From positions 1 through 18,344 of the forward strand of contig JADNRY010001042.1 of NCBI GenBank assembly GCA_015501585.1: DNA of 18,344 nucleotides, given 5' to 3'. Shown here piece after piece: positions 7,428 to 16,045 of this stretch (positions within the stretch are counted from its first letter, which is position 1; the number at the start of each line of letters is the position of its first letter). This stretch comes from Rhodocollybia butyracea. Taxonomy: Eukaryota; Basidiomycota; Agaricomycetes; Agaricales; Omphalotaceae. The notes beneath the pieces are model-generated. The model saw nothing but the letters and a program-made list of their open reading frames with translations. It was not told the origin of the DNA and searched no databases. Made by a program: the position numbers and the translations under genes.

Positions 7428-8870
7428 TGTCCTGATTGCAATGAATGTGTCAACCTGGGAGCTTTGAAGGCTGTTCAAGCAATTTTGAGGCTACACCAGG
7501 GAAAAAATTGTGCCAGGATGCGCAAAGAAGGAAAAGTAAAAATGGAAAACAACGAAACATAACTGACATGTTTTCAGCTGCAAAGACACATCCTATTTCT
7601 TCACTTGTACATACTCCCAAACCTATCCAGACACAAGTCACCAGACCAAAAACTAGCACTTGTTCATTGAACAATCCTACCGGACAGTCCTTGGAGGCAA
7701 CGGAAGCTCCTCTTCTCCAAGAGCTATGGGCTTGTATTAGCAAAATACCATCAGATTTTGAGAGTGCTGGCCCTCAGGATGAGCTTGCAGGGTTTGCTGT
7801 TGAGCCTCCTGGTTGAATCATGGTTGCAGACAGGTCAGAACTATGGGAGACATGGGACCCAATATTGAACCAACTGTTGCAACGGCCACCTGAGGACACT
7901 CAGAAGTTGATAAAGGGTGGCAAGATGGGAGTGGAGGCATTGTACCAAGTTTTTGCATACCTTATGAAAGAAGGAGTGGATCTAGGCCTTCTTGAAGGAA
8001 AAATTGGGCGAGTTGTTAATGCTATCAATGCAAAGTAAGTTCATGATTTCCATGAATCAAAATAACTGCTCATGGTTGGGTACAGGTTGTCCATCAATTC
8101 TACTAATCCTTCAGCCGATTTGTCATTGAGAAACAGCCCATCTTCTGCCAAAATGACACCGCTTTCACATCCTGTAATAAACATTGATGACTTACCTGAT
8201 GAAATCCCATTAAAAGAGTCAGGCATACCCTCATCAACTCAGACCTCTTCACTGAAACCATGTCCTGGGCTCTCAGTCACACTTCCAAAGGACCAGAGTC
8301 CTCATTCTGCCTATCTGTTCGCCTTCCATGGCCATTTTGGTGATCCTTGGGATTACAGTGTTCATCGAGGGGTTTTGACGCTCTTTTCCCCCTCTTGTTG
8401 TGAAGTTAAAAAAGGTGAGAAAATTTGCAAAGGCTGCAATGCTCTCAATGAAGATAAGAGACTGAAAGGTATTCTTACCAGAGCAGAAGAAGGAATTCAC
8501 GAGAACACACCACTTATATTCCATAGCCTTGCAGCCTACAGAGGCTTCATTGGCAGAAGCAGGCAACAATCCGTGGGCTTGGTCTTGGAAAATTTAATGA
8601 TGCATGGAAGCTGGTTCAGAAAGAAGGGGCACTTCAGCTTCAGAAACAGTTCATGATGGTGATAGGAAATGGAAAGGTTGAACAAGTTGAAAAACTTGTT
8701 AGATTTTCTTGAGACGGCGGATGGGAATTTGTGCGATCATTGAGACCTACAAAAAGGCTGCAAGAGGTGTTTATTGACCGGGAAGTTATACTGAAGAGGA
8801 AGAGCTACAAGAATGCTTGCTATGGAGGATGGGTGGCCATAGTGCATCTCTTTTTGCACACAAGTTTTAG
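7428..8870 (+). pseudogene. Broken zinc-finger protein of a repeat-associated fungal family
   Basis: Pieces of one protein in shifting frames. CPDC at 7428-7439 starts a Cys-rich finger; after a +1 change the frame continues from about 7465 (SNFEATPGKKLC, then a basic run and ITDMFSAAK). An in-frame TGA at 7814 interrupts it; the same frame goes on with MVADRSELWETWDP to a 51-nt intron (8035-8085, donor GTAAGT, acceptor TACAG) that splices in frame. It then holds CPGLSV, WDYSVHRG, SCC...ICKGC (a possible second zinc site) and HSLAAYRGF. A frameshift near 8575 and stops near 8712 and 8777 break the rest (FNDAWKLVQKEG; SYTEEEELQECLLWRMGG). From memory the style resembles large repeat-encoded, possibly transposase-linked proteins of Agaricomycetes. 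The family name is not certain and no catalytic domain is in view. Confidence 0.55.
8035..8085 (+). other. Intron in the zinc-finger pseudogene (51 nt)
   Basis: GTAAGT donor directly after NAINAK codons and TACAG acceptor. Splicing joins AA|G to keep Lys and continues LSINSTNPS in frame. Confidence 0.65.
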
Positions 8871-8879
8871 GCTTACCAT

Positions 8880-9249
8880 TGTACACCACAACCCATTGAA
8901 ACAAGATTGTACCACCCATAATCCCCTGCACCTTAGTTTTACTATCTTGTCTCGTGCTCTATCTTCTTTGATCTCTTATCTCGTCTCTCTTCAGTTTCAC
9001 AAACTCTATCTCTCTACTTCATTTCCTGTCTCATCTCACTCTCTCATTTTGCTCTCAGTTTATTTCTCTTTTGAATCCGTCGCCAATACACTTGAATTAG
9101 TCCCTCGAAAGATCATCCTTTTGAGAAAAAATCTGTGTGGCAGACAAAGGCATCAAGCAATCACTTACCTTCGGGAAAGGCTCTTTGCTCAGGGGCATGC
9201 CCATATCCAAGAACCAGGGGCCCTGTTAGATTCTGCAAGAGAGGAATAA
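8880..9249 (+). other. Pyrimidine-rich stretch before the Gypsy gag
   Basis: A TCTC/CTTT-rich block (about 8936-9075), like fungal leaders and promoters, then a possible gag N-terminal piece (RQRHQAITYLRERLF) that shares the downstream frame but ends in TAA at 9247. Probably the leader of the Gypsy element; no LTR was recognised. Confidence 0.35.
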
Positions 9250-10097
9250 ACTTTTACTGTTGTCACCACGCCTACCTTCTCCGCAGTCTCTGACTGCTAC
9301 AGCGCACCTCATGGATATGACATTGAAAATGAATCTTATTGCCATCCCAACAAGAACAACAAGTGGACGGACTGTGAAACAGACCCGTGCCCAAATCAAT
9401 ATCGCAATATCATAACCAAGAGCAACAGCATCTTTGAAACATATGAATGTGTACCCACAGACTGTACAGACTTACCTCATCCATATGATAACATCAATCA
9501 AGTTTTCTGTCATCTAAAAGACCCAAATCAAAACAATTGGAACAACTGCGCTACACAACTGTGTCCCAATTGATATCAAAATATTATAACTGAAGACTCA
9601 AACACACGATTTGTAACCTACCCTAGACCTGAACCCCCACAAGAGCCTACTCCGCCGCCTGCACCAATACCTGTCATGCCTAGTAAACCTTCCAGAGTCG
9701 GAAGAACTAGCAGACTACCACCAGTTCCAACCAGTCCCGAGGATTTTCAAACGCCTCCTGCATCTCCCACACCAGTCCCAATTCATGTTGACACTCCTCC
9801 TGCATCACCTATACCTGCCCGCACTTCCACCGCTTCTCCCAACACAATGGCATCCAATCAGGCTATGATAGATGCAATCCATGCAATGATTGCTGGTCAA
9901 CAATCCTGCATCACCTATACCTGCCCGCACTTCCACCGCTTCTCCCAACACAATGGCATCCAATCAGGCTATGATAGATGCAATCCATGCAATGATTGCT
10001 GGTCAACAAACTCTACAAAATGCTATCACTCAATTGGTCAATAACCCTCCTGGCGCTGCCACAGTTAGTGCTTCTAAAACCATCAGCAGACCTCACC
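9250..10097 (+). pseudogene. gag: Ty3/Gypsy gag N-terminal region with duplicated Cys-rich block
   Basis: One frame runs from 9250, with a single TGA at 9571, to the tandem duplication at 9798. It encodes two related Cys-rich blocks (9292-about 9411 and 9460-about 9588), each with DC..PH.YD, a (Y/F)CH, W..C and CPN.Y; then a Pro-rich linker (PRPEPPQEPTPPPAPIP) and a segment MASNQAMIDAIHAMIAGQQ typical of the start of the Gag helical region. The 106-bp tandem duplication breaks the frame; the second copy continues as TLQNAITQLVNNPPG. A solo LTR interrupts it at 10098. Gag would form the particle; the role of the Cys-rich blocks is unknown. A decayed copy that cannot make a full product. Confidence 0.6.
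9798..10009. repeat. Exact 106-bp tandem duplication
   Basis: 9798-9903 is repeated base for base as 9904-10009. Because 106 is not a multiple of three, the second copy shifts the gag frame. Perfect identity suggests a recent event, or an assembly artefact. Confidence 0.93.
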
Positions 10098-10350
10098 TAT
10101 AACGCGCCCTATGGGCAAAGTCCTTAAGAACACCGGTGAACACGACAAATAGGATACTATTGTGTGTACGACGGTGTAAAAGACTAACTAGACTCTTAAG
10201 TAATCATACAATACTTATAGTAACGGATTTATTATATAATTAATAATAAATAGAATGATAAGATAGACCGTTTGGTCTATCGGCGGCGTCTAGGATGACC
10301 GTATCACCGGATACGGTCAGTGGTGATTATGGAGAGGCGGAGGCGTTACA
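10098..10350. mobile_element. Solo LTR-like insertion in gag (253 bp)
   Basis: The ends are TATAACGCGCC and GGCGTTACA, a TRTAACGC-type inverted tip that fits an LTR whose first TG has mutated. The flanks TCACC (10093-10097) and TCAGC (10351-10355) match at four of five bases, fitting a decayed target duplication. Gag-like coding stops at the left edge and resumes right after the right edge (GDKAQQFIAAFKLW). No ORF inside. Confidence 0.6.
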
Positions 10351-10355
10351 TCAGC

Positions 10356-11487
10356 TCTATAGGAGACAAAGCACAACAATTCATTGCAGCTTTTAAACTC
10401 TGGTCCTCGGGGGTACCAGCATTACTGAATGACTGGAAGAAAACCATAGAGTCGGCTCTATCATATCTCGAGAAAGATGCAGCAATCTGGGCCACACCGT
10501 ACACCAAGGTGATCATTAGTTCCAAAGCTCCCAACTCACAAGTTGCCTATCCATGGACTAACTGCCAGGATCCTTTTGAAGCTGCTTTCAAAGCCCGCTT
10601 TGAAACAGCTGATGAGGTAGTCGATGCCAAACAAGCCCTCAGGAGTCTCTGGCAGGCCCAAAAGAGCATGGCCACATAGTGACGCCGCATTATTCAAACA
10701 GTTTTCAAGCCAAACTGGATATTCTAATGCAGACTTATGAGATAGATTCTATGAACACCTAGCAGATCGAATCAAAGATGATCTCACAGACACCAACAAG
10801 CCCACAGACACCTTAGATCAATTAATTGAAGTATCCATGCTCATCAATCAATGTCAGATAAAGAGAGCCAATGAGAAGGGAAAAAGACTTGTTGATGACT
10901 TCCACATTTGCCTCCTCTGCTGCACACGCCACCCCTTTTAAAGATCCTAACGCCATGGACATCAACACCACCACCTCTTTGAGTGGGAAGAAAAGCACTG
11001 ATGACTATCGGAAGTTCATGATGGGTAGATGTTACAGCTGCGGATCAAAGAATCACAGAAAGGCGGAAGGACACCATGAAAGAGACATCTGTTACTACTG
11101 CGGGATTACAGGACATCTTGCCAATGTCTGCCAAAAGAAATATATTGGTCAGAATGTTCAGAAGGTAAAGATTGCCTCCACTAGTGAAATTCTGGAGAAA
11201 CCCACTCCTGGAATGCCAGATTTTGGAGCAATCTTTGAACAACTCACAAATAGCCAAAAAGCAAGGGCTCAACAGATTGAAAACCTTATCAAGGGTTTTT
11301 GTTGAAGTGGGAATTGGTGAAAGCAGCATCTCAATTCTTGGACTTGTATAATAATTCTCTATCATCCCTTTATGCCAACGTTTCCTCTTGTACTATCAGC
11401 TTGATCAATAAAACCGGATCTGTGAACCATTTTCAAGTGAACATTAACTCAAAGGGACAATTCCAAAATACACAAACTGCTGCCAAT
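10356..11487 (+). pseudogene. gag: Ty3/Gypsy gag core and CCHC nucleocapsid remnant
   Basis: Gag core: GDKAQQFIAAFKLW, then DAAIWATPY and WTNCQDPFEAAFKARF, to a frameshift near 10675. The next frame carries ALFKQFSSQTGYSNADL, a TGA at 10738, then DRFYEHLADRIKDDL, the conserved gag retropepsin-proximal helix region. A further shift near 10870 leads to MRREKDLLMTST. DINTTT precedes a zinc-knuckle region: a degenerate CYSC..NHRK box, then a perfect CYYCGITGHLANVC (CX2CX4HX4C) at about 11092-11133. The tail continues past 11299 in another frame (LVKAASQFLDLYNNSL) until the MITE insertion at 11488. Several frameshifts show long decay. Domain identity is firm from the motifs. Confidence 0.75.
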
Positions 11488-11714
11488 CAGGAAAAAAGTC
11501 CTAAAGCCCAGGCTCCCCAGAGACACCCCCCAATGCTAGGCAACCTGGGGCAACCTGAGGCAACTTGGGATACCCAGTGCTCCCCAGGTTGTCCTGGGCT
11601 GCCCTGGGATGACCTGGGGGAGCCTGGGTATACCAGGTTACCTCAGGTTGCCCAGAATTGGGGGGGGGGGGGGGGGTGTCTCTGGGGAGCCTGGGCTTTA
11701 GGAACTTTTTCCTG
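11488..11714. mobile_element. Fold-back MITE (227 bp) with G17 tract
   Basis: The tips are CAGGAAAAA...; inner arms CCTAAAGCCCAGGCTCCCCA and beyond (11500-about 11531 against about 11671-11702) are perfect over about 32 bp, and weaker pairing (CAACCTGAGG, ATACCCAG, CTCCCCAGG) runs on toward the middle, so the element can fold almost end to end. AT lies on both sides (11486-11487 and 11715-11716), a possible 2-bp target duplication. A run of 17 G (11660-11676) faces only 6 C in the opposite arm. It sits just before the Gypsy protease DSGAT motif. Confidence 0.82.
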
Positions 11715-13009
11715 ATCAGTGCAATGATTGACTCTGGTGCTACCAGACTCTTTATCAATGAAGACTTTATAAAGAAGCATGGTATGACTAAATGTAAACT
11801 AACTGAACCCATTCAGCTATTTAATATTGATGGAAGTATCAACTCAGCTGGAAGTATCACCCACTTAGTAAGACTAATGGTAACTCCGGACAACATGGAA
11901 GTTCAACCACTCACATTTCTTGTAACCAATCTTGGAACTGAAAACATAATCCTGGGATTACCATGGATTTGGGCCACTAACCCCAAGGTTGATTGGAAAG
12001 CAGGAACAATAGAATCCACCGGAGAAAAACCTGTCTACCAACTTATCGGAAACCATCAAAACTGATGACAATGGCTCCGTGCCGGTATTCTGGAAGACCA
12101 TACTGAAGAACTTTGGTGCATGGCTGGTTTCACATATTCTCAACAAATAGTGGAAAAGGCTCAGAAAGACAAACCAAAGAAAACATTTGAAGAAATGGTA
12201 CCCAAGCATTATAGGCAACATTCTAAAGTATTTTTGGAGAAAGAATCCAAACGTCTACCAGAACATCGATCCTGGGATCATGCTATTGATCTTAAACCAG
12301 ATGCATCTGAAACAATTTGAACAAAAGTTTATCTCATGTCAGTCAATGAACAAGAAGAATTGGAGTGATTCCTTGCAGACAATATTAAAAAGGGATATAT
12401 TGTACCATCTAAATCACCCATTGCTTCCCCGGTCTTCTTTATCAAAAAGAAGGATGGAAAATTACAATTTGTGCAAGACTACAGATGACTGAATGAGATC
12501 ACTATCAAAAATTGATACCCTCTACCTTTGATCTCTGACATCATCAATTGATTGTAATGAGCCAAAATCTTCACCAAGTTTGACATCTGTTGGGGATACA
12601 ATAATATTTGAATTAAAGATGGCGATGAATGGCAAGCAGCATTCTCCACCAATCGAGGACTTTTTGAACCCCTAGTGATGTTCTTTGGATTAACAAACTC
12701 ACCCACCACCTTCCAAGCATTAATGGACACAATATTTGCTGACTTAATTGCGAAAGGACAAGTAGCAGTTTATCTCGATGATATCCTAATTTACTCCATG
12801 ACCATGACAGAACATCAATGTATTGTAAACAAAGTTCTAGAACAATTGGCCAAACATGATCTCTACCTGAGACCCGAAAAATGTGAATTCAAAAAGGAAG
12901 AGATTGAATATCTGGGTTTAATCCTGGGACATGGAAATGTGTGTATGGACCCTGTAAAGGTTAAGGCTGTTGCTGATTGGCCCACACCAACCACTCTCAA
13001 ACAATTACG
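11715..13009 (+). pseudogene. pol: Ty3/Gypsy protease and reverse transcriptase, riddled with TGA stops
   Basis: One uninterrupted frame without indels from the MITE edge to 13009. Aspartic protease: AMIDSGAT with catalytic Asp near 11729, then GLPWIWATNP. RT: WLRAGIL, AGFTYSQQ, FEEMVPKHY, WDHAIDLKPD, then [40 protein letters not shown], the active-site VYLDDILIYS (near 12765-12794), RPEKCEF and EYLG. Ten in-frame stops: TGA at 12063, 12066, 12318, 12366, 12486, 12513, 12549, 12558 and 12609, and TAA at 12555. Several TGA sit where the family has Arg (KN*YPLP, NN*IKDG types). One FTKFD Asp and both YLDD Asp residues survive. The frame ends at the dispersed repeat at 13010; thumb/connection and the start of RNase H are missing, as is integrase. 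Confidence 0.85.
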
Positions 13010-13735
13010 TTAATATGCAGATTTTGCACTTGGGCTTGTAGCCATATATTTTGACAATGTATCTGTGCTATACATCCAAGAAGAGGGTTATACAGAGCCC
13101 AAACGTGATAACTGTAGCTAACGCTTAGTATCTCAGCAATAATACTCAGTTAGTCATGACGATACACCCACAAGCGTAGTCTGATACTAAACTAGCGAGG
13201 ATACTTGAGGTGCCCAGAGACATCAACACTAGATTGTCAGTCTAGTTTCTACCCACCCCAATGCATACACGAATCCGCATACTTGGACGTCTCAAAGTGG
13301 GATAAGTACTGGTGGTGACATTACCCAGGGAAGGCATCAGAAGGGGAATGCAATCCTCGTACTGTGCTAGCGGAAAGACGGATGCTGGAGGATAAGGTCT
13401 ATGATTGCCTTACAGACCGGAAAGAAGATCTTAACATGTTACAATGACTAGTCAGGTTGCGATGCGGCACAGCTGCTAGATGATTAAGCTAGGTGAATTT
13501 GATATTTGATTATCAGCTGACTATTGACTAGGAAAGTCCTACTGCAATAAACCCAACAATCTTACAGTGGATAGGGCATTGCCAATCTGAAGCTCTGACG
13601 GTCCAGGAGCTCTGAGCATTGTGCTACCGCACATAACTCTGGGATTCTTGATATCTACTCAAAGCTAGCAAAGTGAACTATCACTGGGAAATATCATTAT
13701 CTTAGGGGATTGAGCTGGTCTTGCTCAAAACCTAC
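13010..13735. repeat. Dispersed non-coding repeat R, copy A, inside Gypsy pol
   Basis: Homologous by eye to 16046-16735. Shared blocks include TTAATA..CA..TTTTGCAC, TATA.TTTTGACA, GGATACTTGAGGTGCCCAGAGA, AACACTAG..CTAGTTTCTAC and GTGGGATAAG. It separates the RT from an RNase H fragment, and the protein region normally between them is absent, so insertion came with deletion or replacement. A hairpin at 13228-13246 (ACTAGA/TCTAGT) is matched in copy B with a changed pair. No ORF. The right edge is approximate. Confidence 0.62.
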
Positions 13736-13737
13736 CA

Positions 13738-13884
13738 GACAACTTTGATTGGAGACACTTTCTAGAAGGGTTGCCAACACCTTTTGAAATTGTCACTGAT
13801 CATAAAAACCTTGAATATTGGTGTACTGCACAAGACCTAAGCTGACAACAAGCTCGCTGGACATCTTGGCTATCACAATTTTGG
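13738..13884 (+). pseudogene. pol: Ty3/Gypsy RNase H fragment
   Basis: About 49 codons: [22 protein letters not shown] (with the conserved TDHKNL motif of Gypsy RNase H), AQDLS, a TGA at 13843, then QQARWTSWL. The family has an Arg-rich DL(S/T)RRQARW here, so the TGA again stands at an Arg position. Coding similarity fades after 13884 and no integrase follows. Remnant of the same pol as the upstream protease-RT. Confidence 0.78.
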
Positions 13885-14038
13885 AGTGTGCAAACAATAT
13901 TATTATACACTAGGCTGCCATTTCCTTTCAATACATTCCTCAATGCCTTCCCACAGACTTCACCTTCAACAGATAGATAACTATACCAGCAGGGTGGCCT
14001 GTAGGATATAGGTTGCCAGTTTGGTTGGCCCATCATAC

Positions 14039-14257
14039 TCAAGAGGATGTACTTGATGTCTGCATTGTTGGGTTTTGCTGATACTTGAGATACATTTTAT
14101 TGAGTTGTTTGGTGGTATGTTGATACATACGAGCCACAATTGCAGGAACAAAGGTGAATGCAGTGCATTCAGTCCCCCCGACTTTTTGAGCCTCCCTCCA
14201 CACGTCTTCAGCAACAACTTGAGGGTTGTCTATGCCTACAATGAGGGTAGCAGATGG
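14039..14257 (-). pseudogene. Unrecognised open frame, possible coding remnant
   Basis: A 72-codon stop-free frame with no start codon, ending at TGA (14039-14041). It reads LIVGIDNPQVVAEDVWREAQK, then FVPAIVARMYQHTTKQLNKM, with a protein-like composition. A possible acceptor (ATTGTAG) lies just upstream of GIDNPQ. A neighbouring minus frame (13800-14042) could continue it after a shift (MMGQPNWQPISY). No known family recognised. It may be an exon, or part of a decayed transposable element next to the Gypsy end. Confidence 0.3.
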
Positions 14258-14259
14258 CT

Positions 14260-14534
14260 AATTTATATAGATGTGTGAGCCCAGTATAAGGTAGACTATA
14301 CAGGTGCCCTCACCTCTTCCTCTCTGCATTTACTAGTATCTGGAATTGACAACGACATTGTGAGAGGGAAAAAACTGTCTGAAAAATATCCATGATCTAT
14401 CAAGATAAAACATAACCATGCTGTGTCTTTCGTTCTTGGCACTTTCAAAGAGCACATGCTTGGAATGTCCTGTTTTGGGGAAAACCATAAGTATCAATAA
14501 AAGTAAAACAGAATTTCCACAATTTTAAGGGCCA
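14260..14534. other. Non-coding stretch, no gene seen
   Basis: AT-rich; no convincing ORF, repeat or RNA gene. Confidence 0.45.
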
Positions 14535-14735
14535 CTTAGTGTTATAACTCGATCAATAGTCTTGTCCAAACCTTCACAGTATGTAACTCGGCAGTAGAAA
14601 TGATAAGAGAAATTACTGAGATTATAGAACAAGCCTTTCCGTTTGCTAAAACTGCTAGGCAAAAAATATATACTCAAACACCTAGGCTCAAGTACAGTTA
14701 GTAACTACTTTGTAATAGGAAACTCACAGAAGTTA

Positions 14736-15001
14736 TTATTTGGAGATAGCTCAAATAAGATTACCCTTGGAGATAGCTCAACAAGCAGTAATATGAATCA
14801 GTAACTAGTACTTGGAGATGGCTCAACAAGTAGTAGTGAGTATGGTGTCTAATACTTGGAGATTGCTCAACAAGTGGCAATTAAAGAAGTATTCACTAGG
14901 AGATAGCTCAACAGGTGAATATTAGTGAATACAACTTGGAGTTAGCTCAACAAGATGTATAAATGTGTATTGTAGCTTGGAGATAGCTCAACAAGGTACA
15001 A
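14736..15001 (-). repeat. Array of seven loop-conserved, mostly stem-variable hairpins
   Basis: Consensus CTTGGAGATAGCTCAACAAG, with core GGAGATAG at 14742, 14769, 14814, 14858, 14899, 14938 and 14979 (mostly 39-45 nt apart, one gap of 27). Flanks pair within each copy but differ between copies: TTATTTG/CAAATAA, TACTTG/CAAGTA, TATTCAC/GTGAATA, ATACA-x-CTTG/CAAG-x-TGTAT and TTGTA-x-CTTG/CAAG-x-TACAA. Copy 2 keeps only CTTG/CAAG and copy 4 ACTTG/CAAGT. The core can also pair inside (TTG-AG / CTCAA). Confidence 0.85.
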
Positions 15002-15099
15002 TGAGTTAGTCTGGTGATTCACACAAGTGATACAGCAAACAAGTGGGGGTTTGGATTCAAAAAATAATACGTCTACTGTACATTGGTAAATCTAGCTTC

Positions 15100-15264
15100 C
15101 TTATATACTGTTTAATATGTACTAGTTAGGAAATGCTGCGGAATGACTAGATTTGAGTCATAACTGCGGAAATGCTGTGGATCAGTCAGCTTGACTGTGC
15201 AATGCTGTGCAATGACTGCTATTAAGTCATTTAAGCGGAACCATGGGTGACTGATGTTGAGTCA
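15100..15264 (-). promoter_or_regulatory. Putative LTR promoter: TGAGTCA sites and TATA box
   Basis: TGAGTCA at 15154-15160 and 15258-15264, with near matches (AGAGTCATGG, CGAGTCATTT, TTAAGTCATT) around them. TATATAAG in minus sense at 15100-15107, about 47 bp downstream of the nearer site. Sense direction is inferred from the TATA. Confidence 0.45.
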
Positions 15265-15527
15265 TGCAGTAGAGTCATGGTTGACTGATGTCGAGTCATT
15301 TAGTGGGACCGGAGTTGATCAATAATGAGTTAATACTGTGTAAGGGTCTTTGCAGCTTCCATGGTAATGTGCAGCATTATCCCAAGTGGTGTTGAGAAGA
15401 TAAGTAATGAGTGTGTGTGATAGTGTTAAGTAGTAAAATATTAATGATAGTGGTGGTTGGTGGTTGTTAATATATGAAAAAAGAGTGTGTATATGCCTAT
15501 AGTGTAGAATCAGGTCATAACACTTAG

Positions 15528-16045
15528 GACCCTTGATAATAGTGATGATAGGTGGGCTTTGAGCTCATCTTAGGTCCAAGTTCAGCAAAAATGGCTGCCT
15601 TTGAGGAAGACTCAGAGTGATTTATTGGGCAAAGTTCTAGCAGAATTCTGGCAGAATTCTAGAAGATTTATTGGGATAGCTGGTATGGGCTCTGACCAAA
15701 TCAGGGTGCACTTAATATTATAATCAGGGGTCCTGCCACTATCTCCCGCTGATTAACCCCATGTGTTTGCGCCACTTGCATCCCACTTTTTTTCCAGCTT
15801 TCTGATTTTGTCCAGCTCTGCTTGCGCACAAACACCAGGGCCAAAAACTCTAGTGTCACTGATTAGTGTTAACAATGGGCTATGTAGGATGTTTCTTACT
15901 TGATGCAATGTTGAGCTTCTTTTCAAGCGAGCTCTTTCTGTCTCGGCTCCCGATAACAAGCACATGCTTGGCAATGTCTCTCTTTGCTTGATACCTTTGC
16001 TAAATCCTGTTCCTTTGGTGTCATTTTTTGCACCTGTACTGCCCG
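15528..16045. other. No gene supported; possible decayed Tc1/mariner-like end
   Basis: Mixed sequence. A 73-codon minus frame (15753-15974) has no recognised motif. The right side leads into TTTTTGACACACCCTGTA (ending about 16100), which resembles a Tc1/mariner tip with TA, but no partner tip was found. Confidence 0.35.

Larger units (their letters stand above)
14540..15522 (-). mobile_element. 983-bp LTR unit (solo LTR) with CTTAG target duplication
   Basis: The tips are TGTTATAAC (14540) and GTCATAACA (ending 15522), an inverted TG...CA pair, flanked by a perfect 5-bp duplication CTTAG at 14535-14539 and 15523-15527. No coding frame inside, so it is best read as a solo LTR; a short non-coding LTR-less element with 5-bp duplication is the alternative. 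In minus sense it shows, in order, TGAGTCA sites (15264, 15160), TATATAAG (15107-15100) and an array of seven hairpins (15001-14736). The order matches the promoter-plus-leader of the gag-only element, but the sequence is different. Confidence 0.75.

Noticed and set aside
8273..8569. 98-codon minus ORF
   Set aside because: Antisense shadow of the zinc-finger pseudogene.
8731..9249. 172-codon plus ORF as a gene
   Set aside because: It joins the tail of the pseudogene, a CT-rich stretch and a possible gag piece; no single protein is supported.
11501..11812. 103-codon minus ORF with a poly-Pro run
   Set aside because: Antisense reading of the fold-back MITE and its G-run.
14736..15001. CRISPR array, because of regularly spaced repeats
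   Set aside because: Eukaryotic context, repeats vary at the ends, the spacers take part in the stems, and no cas genes are present.
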